Source: an uncultured Gemmatimonadota bacterium
GTDB lineage: Bacteria > Latescibacterota > UBA2968 > UBA8231
Length of the DNA: 61,781 nt
NCBI GenBank assembly: GCA_903893785.1
Contig: CAITNQ010000473.1
Span: 1 to 61,781, forward strand
Direction of reading: 5' to 3'
The number at the start of each line of letters is the position of its first letter. Positions within the stretch are counted from its first letter, which is position 1. Positions 17,913 through 25,497 of the stretch are shown here, in pieces. The notes below the pieces were generated by a model. The model made no database searches. It was given only the letters and a program-made list of their open reading frames with translations, and had not been told where the DNA came from. The translations under genes were made by a program, and so were the position numbers.

Positions 17913-18716
17913 GTGAAAGTTTACATCCTCGACAACGGCTATCTGGAGTGCGATCAAAACTGGATGGTGGCCATGTCTGTGGTCGGCACCCGTGACTGCC
18001 CGCGCGCGGCCACCAACTGGATCCGCATTCCGGTCTTCGCCGTGCTGATCGACCATCACGGGCGCAAGATACTGTATGACACGGGCTGCCACCCGGCGGC
18101 CATGCAGGGGTACTGGCCGGCCAGCCTCCAGGGCCTGTTTCCGCATCACTGCGAGGCCCATCAGAGCCTGACACACCAGTTGGCCCTTGCCCACACCGCC
18201 CCCGAGGAGATCCGCACCGTGGTCCTCTCGCACCTGCACCTGGACCATGCCGGCAACCTGCACCAGTTCCCGGATGCCGACGTGTATGTGCCGCGGAAGG
18301 ACTTTGAGCACGGTCAGGCACTGGTCCGTCGTTCACCCGACCCAGGCGACCACGGGGCGTACATCAAAGCCGACCTGGAGGTGCCGGCCAGACGGTACCA
18401 CCTGGTGGACGAAGACCAGGAGGTGGCCGACGGCGTAAGCCTGATCAACCTGCCCGGCCACACGCCGGGCCTACTGGGGTTGGCGGTCGAGCTGGGGCGC
18501 GACGGGACGCTCATCTTCCCGCAGGACGCGGTGTACACGCCGGCCAACTACGGCCCGCCCGTCCGCCTCTCCGGCATCGTCTACGACAGCCTCGCCTTCC
18601 TCGACTCGATCGAAAAGGTGCGCTCCCTGGCCGCGAAATCGGGCGGCCGCGTCATGTTCTCCCACGACATGGAATTCTTCCACACGCTGAAACGAGCGCC
18701 CGACTGCTATGAGTAG
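17913..18716 (+). CDS. Metallo-beta-lactamase-fold hydrolase, N-acyl-homoserine lactonase type
   Basis: A 267-residue MBL-fold hydrolase. The zinc-binding signature SHLHLDHAGN gives H107, H109, D111 and H112. A third-site HTPG (LINLPGHTPGLLGL) and a terminal FSHDMEFF supply the remaining metal ligands. Overall layout, including KILYDTGCHP near the N-terminus, matches the AttM/AiiA-like lactonase group, but many relatives hydrolyse other esters or lactones. GTG 17913 has GGAGG 10 bases upstream; the ATG at 17905 is closed by a stop after three codons. It heads a same-strand series of hydrolase genes. Confidence 0.85.
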   Translation: MKVYILDNGYLECDQNWMVAMSVVGTRDCPRAATNWIRIPVFAVLIDHHGRKILYDTGCHPAAMQGYWPASLQGLFPHHCEAHQSLTHQLALAHTAPEEIRTVVLSHLHLDHAGNLHQFPDADVYVPRKDFEHGQALVRRSPDPGDHGAYIKADLEVPARRYHLVDEDQEVADGVSLINLPGHTPGLLGLAVELGRDGTLIFPQDAVYTPANYGPPVRLSGIVYDSLAFLDSIEKVRSLAAKSGGRVMFSHDMEFFHTLKRAPDCYE

Positions 18717-19064
18717 ATCCTGACCCGCCGGAACGCCTACTGCCCGCCGTCGGCCATCGGGTCCGGGGCCGGGTCGTGGCGTCAGCCCCAGGGCGACGAA
18801 GCGGCGTGCCAGGTACCGGCGATCGACGCCGCGGGTGACCCGATGAGGGCACGATGCCGCGTCGCGCTATCGGCCACCCCCTCGTTTGTCAGCACCGCCC
18901 GAGTGGGTTAGCTTGGCAGCGCGGAGGGCGCCCCCGGGGTGGCACGGTGGTCGCTGGCCGTCGGCGGTTCCGGGGATACCGCGCGATGGGCTCGACAAGT
19001 GATGTCGGCGGCCGCCCTGCCACAGGTGCGGCCCCCCGCGGTTCCGGACTCAGGAGACGACGCC
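18717..19064. other. Intergenic stretch without a gene
   Basis: 348 bases between two plus-strand hydrolase genes. Open frames here lack homology and ribosome sites. Its length suggests that the downstream gene has its own promoter, which I could not locate. Confidence 0.4.
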
Positions 19065-20030
19065 GTGATCTACCACAACCACCTGCAGAAGCTGATTGAG
19101 GCGCCGGCCATGCTGGCCGACTTCCCGCAGTTCGTCGAACCGATGGTCTGCGAGGACCGTTACCTGGCACCGCCTGTGGTGGACGAAGCCAACGCCGATC
19201 TGACTGTCCGCGCCTGGCGCTATTGGTACAATGTGCGCGGCATCGTGGAGATGGAGTGCCGGTTGGAAGCCAGGGCAACGGCGATCATCATGGTCCATCC
19301 TTGGGGCATCGACGACGGTCACGGGCTGCGTACGCCCGAACCGGCCGGTTGCGCCTTCTTCTGCACGCCAGCCAAGAACCACGTTGTTCGGCCTCATGTG
19401 GAGCAGGTCATCAACCCTTTCCTGCGCCGACTCCGGGCACGGGTGGGCCTCGTGGCATTCTCGATGCCGCTGATCGAAGACAACCTGCGCCGACGGTTGT
19501 ACGCATCCATCGGCACCCCGCCCGAAGCTCTCGACCTGGCCGAGGGCGAACGGCAGTTGGCCGCGTTGATGGATGGGTGGGATTTCACCGGCGCGCCGCT
19601 GGTAGAGCAACTCGACCTGGACCCGGCCCATCCGGCCCGCAGCTACATGGAGCAGACGCCGTCGACGGACGCCTGCCCGCGTTACGACGGCGACGGGTTC
19701 TGGGACCTGCCGATGCCCGTGCACGCGGCCGTGGATCGACAGGCGACCGACCGCGTGTTCTACGACGGCGAAGGGTACGCAAGAGTGCGCGACTACCTGC
19801 GCGGACAGGGCATCCGACACGTACTGGTGACCGGTTATTGCACTGATATGTGCGTCAAGAGCACTACCTGCGGCTACGAGAACCTGAGCCAGGACTTCAA
19901 CGTCTTCGTGGTGGGCGACGCGACGCTGGCGACTTTCCCGGCCAGCACCACGCCGCGCTTCGCCACCCAGGTGGCTTTGCACAACGCCGCCCTGTGGCAG
20001 TTGGTCACCCAGGTCAACTGGGTACGGTAA
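19065..20030 (+). CDS. Isochorismatase-like cysteine hydrolase
   Basis: A 321-residue member of the cysteine hydrolase (isochorismatase-like) superfamily, larger than the usual 180-220 because of an insertion around 85-190. The catalytic cysteine is C263 in TGYCTDMCVKST, with the preceding cis-peptide region LVTGYCTD. The expected acidic residue near IIMVHPWGIDDGHGL (about 75-90) fits the Asp-Lys-Cys triad. Relatives hydrolyse amides, ureas or vinyl ethers. GTG 19065 has AGGAGA 7 bases upstream. Sitting between a lactonase-like and two amidohydrolase genes, it likely performs one hydrolytic step in a small-molecule catabolic route. Confidence 0.8.
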   Translation: MIYHNHLQKLIEAPAMLADFPQFVEPMVCEDRYLAPPVVDEANADLTVRAWRYWYNVRGIVEMECRLEARATAIIMVHPWGIDDGHGLRTPEPAGCAFFCTPAKNHVVRPHVEQVINPFLRRLRARVGLVAFSMPLIEDNLRRRLYASIGTPPEALDLAEGERQLAALMDGWDFTGAPLVEQLDLDPAHPARSYMEQTPSTDACPRYDGDGFWDLPMPVHAAVDRQATDRVFYDGEGYARVRDYLRGQGIRHVLVTGYCTDMCVKSTTCGYENLSQDFNVFVVGDATLATFPASTTPRFATQVALHNAALWQLVTQVNWVR

Positions 20031-20147
20031 ACCCGCTCGGGCGCGATCGGGCGGCGTCCGGGGTACCGCGGGCACCCGTTCGTCAGACCCGTGGCCGGGC
20101 GGCGCGCGAAGGCCGACCGGGCGGCCTGATATGAGGAGGGCAACTCG

Positions 20148-20927
20148 TTGTACGCGATTGACTTTCACACCCACCCACACCTGCACATCGACGACCTGAC
20201 GCCGTGGGTCGAGTTCACCTGGCGGTGCGGCATCGACCGCATTGTGTTGCTCGGTGATGTGCTCGGCAGGGGTTACGACCCGACCATCGGGCAGGTCCGC
20301 CAGATCAACGACAACAACTTCGGGCTGGTGGAGAAGCACCCGGGCTTCTGCGCCGGCTTCTGCTTCCTCAATGCCACCAACGACCCGCGCGAGAGCCTCG
20401 AAGAGCTCGATCGCTGCCGGACGATGGGCGCGGTGGGCGTGAAGATGGAGGTGTCGGCCTTTGCTTCCGATACCCGCCTGGACCCCATCATGCGGCGCCT
20501 GGGCGAGATCGGCCTGCCCCTGCTGCACCACAGCTGGAACACCTGGTCCATGGGCCGGGTCAGCGCGCCCGGGTGCAACCAGTCGGACTCGGCGGACATC
20601 GCCGACCTGGCCGGTCGCTTCCCGCGGGTCACGATCATTGCCGCCCACCTCCGCCCCAATGGGCTGCGCGGCGTGTGGGAGGTGCGGGAACACCGCAACG
20701 TGCTCTTCGACACCTCCGGCGGGCAACCGGTGACCGGCGTCATCGAGGGCGCCGTGCGCCTCCTGGGCGCCGACCGCATTCTCTACGGTTCCGACGCGTA
20801 CTTCCCTGACGGCCGCGACTACGGGCCGCAACTGGCCTGCATCGAGGCCGCCAGGATCCCCAACCGCGCCAAGGAAAAGCTCATGCGGTTCAACGCCCTG
20901 CGCGTGCTGGAGGAGGCCCGGCGATGA
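20148..20927 (+). CDS. Amidohydrolase_2-family metal-dependent hydrolase
   Basis: A 259-residue TIM-barrel hydrolase. It begins with the metal-binding DFHTHPHLHID (H7, H9). Further ligands are expected from LLHHSWNTWS (middle), IIAAHLRPNG, and RILYGSDAYFPD with the catalytic Asp. The family decarboxylates or hydrolyses carboxylates and lactones. TTG start at 20148 with GAGGAGG 8 bases upstream. It overlaps the following amidohydrolase gene by four bases (ATGA), so the two products are made together and may form a hetero-complex. Confidence 0.85.
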   Translation: MYAIDFHTHPHLHIDDLTPWVEFTWRCGIDRIVLLGDVLGRGYDPTIGQVRQINDNNFGLVEKHPGFCAGFCFLNATNDPRESLEELDRCRTMGAVGVKMEVSAFASDTRLDPIMRRLGEIGLPLLHHSWNTWSMGRVSAPGCNQSDSADIADLAGRFPRVTIIAAHLRPNGLRGVWEVREHRNVLFDTSGGQPVTGVIEGAVRLLGADRILYGSDAYFPDGRDYGPQLACIEAARIPNRAKEKLMRFNALRVLEEARR

Positions 20928-21670
20928 TCATCGACTGCAATGTCGGTCTGGGGGCCTGGCCCTTCGCGCGTTTTGCCGAAGGCACGGCGGCCAAACTGGA
21001 CGCCATGCTGGCCCGCGAAGGGATCGAACGAGCACTGGTGTGGAGCGCCGAGGCCGTCCTGTACGAGGAGCCTGAGGAATGCAACCGCGATCTGGCGCGC
21101 CGCCTGGCACGGTACCCGCGTCTGGTTCCTGTGCCGGTGGCCAACCCACGCGTCCGGAGCGCGGCGCAGATCGTGGCCCGGGCTGGGATCAAGGCGCTGA
21201 AGGTCATTCCGAACTACCATGCCTATGACCTTGCCGAGACCCGGGCCCTGGATCTGGCCGAGCGAGTGGCCGCCCGGGGTGTCCCGCTCCTGGTGCAGAT
21301 GCGCATCGAGGACGAACGCAGCCACTACGAGTTGCTCAAGGTCCCCGGGGTGACGGTCGAGGCGATCGCGAACCTGGCGAGCCGTCTGCCAGGTCTGGCG
21401 ATCGTCGCGCTGTGCCCGTATTTCGCCGAGGCCGTTCGGCTGGCCCGCATCACCAACGTCTGGGTGGACATCTCCTTCGTCGAGAATCTCGATACGCTGC
21501 GGCAGCTGCTCGCGCAGGTGCCGCCGGCAAAGGTGCTGTTCGGCAGCCACGCACCGTGGCTCTACGCCCGCGCCGCGGCGAGGAAACTGGCCCTTGGCTC
21601 CATTGGGGCCCAGGAGCGGGACGCCATCGCCTGGGGCAACGCGGCCCGCCTGTTCGACCTGCCCGCTTGA
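20924..21670 (+). CDS. Amidohydrolase_2-like protein lacking the N-terminal HxH
   Basis: A 248-residue barrel of the same family as its neighbour, with family features IDCNVGLGAWPF at the start, GIKALKVIPNYHAYDL and KVLFGSHAPWLYA near the end. The usual metal-binding H-x-H after the first strand is replaced by N-x-G (CNVGLG), and the final catalytic Asp region reads GSHAP. It may therefore be inactive, may use a different metal site, or may be a partner subunit of the preceding enzyme. ATG overlaps the previous stop. Confidence 0.75.
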   Translation: MIIDCNVGLGAWPFARFAEGTAAKLDAMLAREGIERALVWSAEAVLYEEPEECNRDLARRLARYPRLVPVPVANPRVRSAAQIVARAGIKALKVIPNYHAYDLAETRALDLAERVAARGVPLLVQMRIEDERSHYELLKVPGVTVEAIANLASRLPGLAIVALCPYFAEAVRLARITNVWVDISFVENLDTLRQLLAQVPPAKVLFGSHAPWLYARAAARKLALGSIGAQERDAIAWGNAARLFDLPA

Positions 21671-21792
21671 GCGGCCGGGGCGCCGGGCCCGGGCTGTCGT
21701 GCACCGGGCCGCCCCCCGAACCTCCGGATGCACTCGGCACGGCACTGATCTTCACTGCCCCTGGCCGGCCCGGCCGGCGCTCGGAGGATCCC

Positions 21793-23523
21793 ATGCCGAA
21801 CCCGCCCATCCCGCCCTGGGCGACCGCCGTGGCCGCGGCGTACGCGCAGGTGGCCCGGTCCGTGGTTCTGTCTGATCTGGGCGCCTGCCAACCCGCCGGA
21901 GCCCTCACCCAGCGTCTGCGGCCGCAGGCCTGGAAGCTGATGGACTATGAATTGGCGGATGGCACGCAGGGCCGCTTGGTGTGGGCACCGGCCGACGCCG
22001 ACGCCCCTGAGCTGACGCTGCCCATGGGGCCACACGGCCCCCACGCCGTCTTCGTGGGCCTGTTCGCCGGCGGCTTGCCGTGTTCGGCCTGGCTGCGGCT
22101 GGAGTCGGAACCGGTGCCGCAGGTCCGCAGCGTCACCAAAGGCACGGCCTGGAACCAGATCGAGGAGGTGTTCTTCGAGGTGGCCAACCTCGATGGCAGC
22201 GGCCTGTGCCTGTCGCAGGACGGCGAAGCCTGTGGCGTGGCCTGGGTGCGCCTGGTGCCCTTGGATCAACACGAGGCAGCGGTCTGGGGCGCGGAAAGAG
22301 CCGCACCGCGGCCGCGGCGACAGGCGGCCACCCACGACGGCCTCGGCATCCTCTACGGGCGTCCGGCGGCGCAGGCGACCGCGGCGCATCTCAGGCGCAG
22401 CCTGGAGGGATTCCGCCGCAGTGGTTTCGGTACGTTGCTCCTGCAGTACGGCGGCGTTGACCAGGTCCCGTATCCTTCGGCCCGAGGCTGTCGGTTCGGG
22501 GCTGCCACCGAACCGCGGGCCTATCCTGAGAACCCTGGCCACCGGCTCTGGGACGAGTCGTACCGGGCCTTCGCGGCCCGGGCACTGAACCCTTACCGGA
22601 TCCTGATTGACGCCGCCCACGACCTGGACATGGCAGTGCACGTCTCAGTGCGACCCGCCCTGTGGACCTTCTGGGAGCCGTACGCCGACTTCTTCGAGTC
22701 GCCGTTCTACCGTGAGCACCCTGAATGGCGCACGATCGACCGCGACGGCACGCCCGTGACGCGGCTGAGTTGGGCCGTGCCCGAGGTTCGGCAGCACGTC
22801 CTGGCCGTGGTGCAGGAGGCGGTGGCCCTCGGTGCGGACGGGGCCAACGTGTTGTTCAACCGCGGCATGCCCGTCGTGCTCTACGAGCCGGCCTTCGCCG
22901 CCCTGTTCCAACAACAGCACGGTTTGGATCCGCACCAGGTGGCCGAGGGGGATGCCCGGCTCGTACAGACACGAGCCGACATCATTACCGCCTTCATGCG
23001 CCAGTTGCGGGAGCAATTGGACCGCGAGGGGCAGAGCCGATCGACGCCGCAGCGATTGGTGCTCAGCGCCTCCTGCTTCGGCAACGGCGAAGACAACCTG
23101 CATTTCGGTCTGGACATCCGCCGTCTGGTCGAGGAGGGTCTGCTGGACGAGGTGTACCCGTACAAATGGGACCACCTGAACGGCGCGCCGCGTCGCCAAT
23201 GGGACATAGCCTACTTCGCCGCCTTCTGCCAGCCTCGCGGGGTACGCCTGAGCCCAGTGCTGACGGCGGGCTATGAGTTCGAGACGCAGGCCCACGATGC
23301 CCTGGGGTTCTACGAACAGGGCGCCGACAGCATCTCGTACTGGGACCCGGCCGGGACGTGGCGCGACATGCGCCAATGGAGCGCCATGGCGCGCATGGAC
23401 CGGCCGGATGAGCTCCGGGCGCGCTGCCACCGCGGCCCTGAGCCCGAACCCGTCCGCCGTCCCCTGCATCGCGTCAATGAACAGGTGGTAGACGGCCGTT
23501 ACCCGCCGTACATGGGCGGCTGA
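21793..23523 (+). CDS. Uncharacterised TIM-barrel protein, glycoside-hydrolase-like
   Basis: A 576-residue protein with a beta-rich N-terminal region (1-190) and a barrel-like second half. Features such as MAVHVSVRPALWTFWEPY, FFESPFYREHPEW, LSWAVPEVRQHVLAVVQEAV and VLFNRGMPVVLYEPAF resemble putative glycoside hydrolases found in planctomycete-like genomes, where the last strands carry the acid residues. I cannot assign a GH family. There is no obvious signal peptide, so it is probably cytoplasmic. ATG 21793 has GGAGG 5 bases upstream; the longer open frame from 21412 overlaps the previous gene and is rejected. Confidence 0.65.
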   Translation: MPNPPIPPWATAVAAAYAQVARSVVLSDLGACQPAGALTQRLRPQAWKLMDYELADGTQGRLVWAPADADAPELTLPMGPHGPHAVFVGLFAGGLPCSAWLRLESEPVPQVRSVTKGTAWNQIEEVFFEVANLDGSGLCLSQDGEACGVAWVRLVPLDQHEAAVWGAERAAPRPRRQAATHDGLGILYGRPAAQATAAHLRRSLEGFRRSGFGTLLLQYGGVDQVPYPSARGCRFGAATEPRAYPENPGHRLWDESYRAFAARALNPYRILIDAAHDLDMAVHVSVRPALWTFWEPYADFFESPFYREHPEWRTIDRDGTPVTRLSWAVPEVRQHVLAVVQEAVALGADGANVLFNRGMPVVLYEPAFAALFQQQHGLDPHQVAEGDARLVQTRADIITAFMRQLREQLDREGQSRSTPQRLVLSASCFGNGEDNLHFGLDIRRLVEEGLLDEVYPYKWDHLNGAPRRQWDIAYFAAFCQPRGVRLSPVLTAGYEFETQAHDALGFYEQGADSISYWDPAGTWRDMRQWSAMARMDRPDELRARCHRGPEPEPVRRPLHRVNEQVVDGRYPPYMGG

Positions 23524-23611
23524 GCCAGCGGGTCCCGCGGTAGCGGCGGGGCGGCTCGGGCCCGCCGATGCCCAACACCGGGCCACCGACGAGCCGGCGC
23601 GGCCGGCCGCG

Positions 23612-24388
23612 TCAGCCCACCGCCAATCCCGCCGTCACAATGTGGCCCCACGGCACGAAACCAGCCTTCTGCAGCGTCTGGCGCGAGGCAACATTATAGA
23701 CGTTGCAGCGGGCCGCCGGTATGGCGCCGTAACCGTAGCATAGGCGCTTGAGCTCCTGCACCAACCAGGCCCCGAAGCCTTGCCTCCGGCAGGGCTCCTC
23801 GATCTCCATGAACAGGTCTGCATAGGGGCGATTGTAGTGGAAGAGCATACCTCCCTTGCCCACCGCGCGACCGTCGGCCACCAGTTCCCACTCGCCGCCC
23901 CCTTGCCGCGCCTCCAGGCACGCCAGCACGTGCTCGTCTGTTGACAGGGGGCGCAGAGCCGCCGATACCGTCGGTGGGGGCAGGTCGGTGGCCAGATGAT
24001 CACGGAACACGATCTTCTCACTGGCCAGACCGCGACCATAGGCGTGCAGCATGACGGCGAGCAACTCGTCGCTGGTCTGGACTTCGAGGAATTGCGCCTG
24101 ACTGGCACCCAGCAGGGCCTCGAAAAGGGCGAAGGCCCGATGCCGCTGGCCGGGCAGAACATACCATTCGTAGACCGTCGGCCGATTCTCCCACGGCCCG
24201 CCGACGGCCACGGAGCCGAAGCCCGCTTCGGCGTTTCCCGCGCGCAGGACGTAGGTTCGCACCCATCCCGGGCGTCGGTGGATGGAGTCGTGCACGATCT
24301 GCCCACGCGCCTCCTCACGCAGGCGGGTGCGCAGGTGCAGCACCTCGGCAGCGGGGCAGGGATGGGCACTGCAGGGGATCTGATCCAT
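23612..24388 (-). CDS. GNAT-family N-acetyltransferase
   Basis: A 258-residue protein with a C-terminal GNAT core. The acetyl-CoA pyrophosphate loop is RRQGFGAWLVQELKRL (about 206-221), preceded by the acidic strand DLFMEIEEP and followed by NVYNVASRQTLQKAGFVPWG. The N-terminal half (EWYVLPGQRHRAFALFEAL) looks like a degenerate second GNAT unit. ATG 24388 has a GGAG about 5-6 bases upstream. Convergent with the TIM-barrel gene. Substrate unknown. Confidence 0.8.
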   Translation of the reverse strand: MDQIPCSAHPCPAAEVLHLRTRLREEARGQIVHDSIHRRPGWVRTYVLRAGNAEAGFGSVAVGGPWENRPTVYEWYVLPGQRHRAFALFEALLGASQAQFLEVQTSDELLAVMLHAYGRGLASEKIVFRDHLATDLPPPTVSAALRPLSTDEHVLACLEARQGGGEWELVADGRAVGKGGMLFHYNRPYADLFMEIEEPCRRQGFGAWLVQELKRLCYGYGAIPAARCNVYNVASRQTLQKAGFVPWGHIVTAGLAVG

Positions 24389-24477
24389 GGCGCTCCGCTG
24401 GGCGACCCGGCGTGTTGACGGCCCCACGCCGGGCGGCCATCAACACCCATGCCGACGCTGGGCTGCCGCGGTCCCGG

Positions 24478-25257
24478 TCAGGCCGACTCCGGCACCGACG
24501 AGTTGCTCCGCGGCGTGAAACCATACGGGTTGACACCGTCGAAAAGGGGCCGCGGGTATTCGGTTCCATGGTTGTCGGAGACGCCGAAGGCAACCCAGTA
24601 GGGCGGGGCTTCTTCACACTCCAGGAAGGCGGTGAAGAGTCCGGCCAGATCCGGGTGGCTGTCCCACAGCCGACTGCCCGGGCGGTGGGGCTTGCCGCTC
24701 GGGTCAATGCCACCCAGTCGGACCACCAGGATCTTCTGGTCGGGCCCCAGATGGCGGGTGTAATACTGGCCGGCGATCTCCATCCAGCGCTTGCTGACCC
24801 CGTACAGGCTGGTGGGCGGGGTGCCGAAGGGATCTACCTGCGTATCGGGGAAGGGCTTGATGGGCTCCACGTCCTTCTCGTACACGCTGATGAAATCGTA
24901 CGCATGGACCGAACTGGCCAGGTAGATGCGAGGCACCTTGGCGGCGATGGCGGCCCGGTACACGCAGTCGGTGACCAGGATGTTGAGCGGATCCAGTCCA
25001 CCGTGGCAGTGCTCATCGCGGGTGTTCCAGCCGAAGTGAGCCAGCGCGTATTGCCCCCTGCAGGCGGAGGTCAGCTGGTCGGTTACCCGTTCGCGGTAAG
25101 CGTCCAACTGTTCCTTCCAGGAGGTGTAGCGGCGCTCGGCCAGCACATCGTCCATGCGGAGTACACTGAGGCCGGCCACCTCGTACCGCCCGGACAGCTG
25201 CCGCTTCAGTGCCTGCGCGACAGTGCCGTTGATGCCGGTTAGCAAGACTTTCTTCAA
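24478..25257 (-). CDS. NAD-dependent epimerase/dehydratase (extended SDR-like)
   Basis: A 259-residue Rossmann protein: VLLTGINGTVAQAL (4-17, G-x-x-G-x-x-A variant), the catalytic Ser region YLASSVHAYDF, and YGVSKRWMEI supplying the Y-x-x-x-K pair. Relatives include uronate dehydrogenases and sugar epimerases; the substrate is not evident. TTG start at 25257 with AGGAG about 8 bases upstream. It is divergent from the Gfo/aldo-keto reductase fusion and 89 bases upstream of the GNAT gene on the same strand. Confidence 0.85.
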   Translation of the reverse strand: MKKVLLTGINGTVAQALKRQLSGRYEVAGLSVLRMDDVLAERRYTSWKEQLDAYRERVTDQLTSACRGQYALAHFGWNTRDEHCHGGLDPLNILVTDCVYRAAIAAKVPRIYLASSVHAYDFISVYEKDVEPIKPFPDTQVDPFGTPPTSLYGVSKRWMEIAGQYYTRHLGPDQKILVVRLGGIDPSGKPHRPGSRLWDSHPDLAGLFTAFLECEEAPPYWVAFGVSDNHGTEYPRPLFDGVNPYGFTPRSNSSVPESA

Positions 25258-25497
25258 GCTGCTGCTCCTGATTTCGAGGCAACCTGTCGGTGGCGCCAGG
25301 CTCGGCCGTGGCCCGGCGCGGCTAGGCGATGCTTAGAATGAGCCAAACGAGGCCCCCGGACACAAGCGCCTGGACCGGCCGGATCCCTGATACCACCGGA
25401 TCGATTGATCGCATCGGCGACGCGCGTTACCTTCCTTGCCGGCATCATGCCGCCGCTGCCACAGGGGGCGTCACCGGACGCAAGGGAGGTATCTGAC

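Noticed and set aside
19050..20831. Minus-strand open frame of 593 codons
   Set aside because: Antisense to the cysteine hydrolase and amidohydrolase genes, which carry catalytic motifs; no homology of its own.
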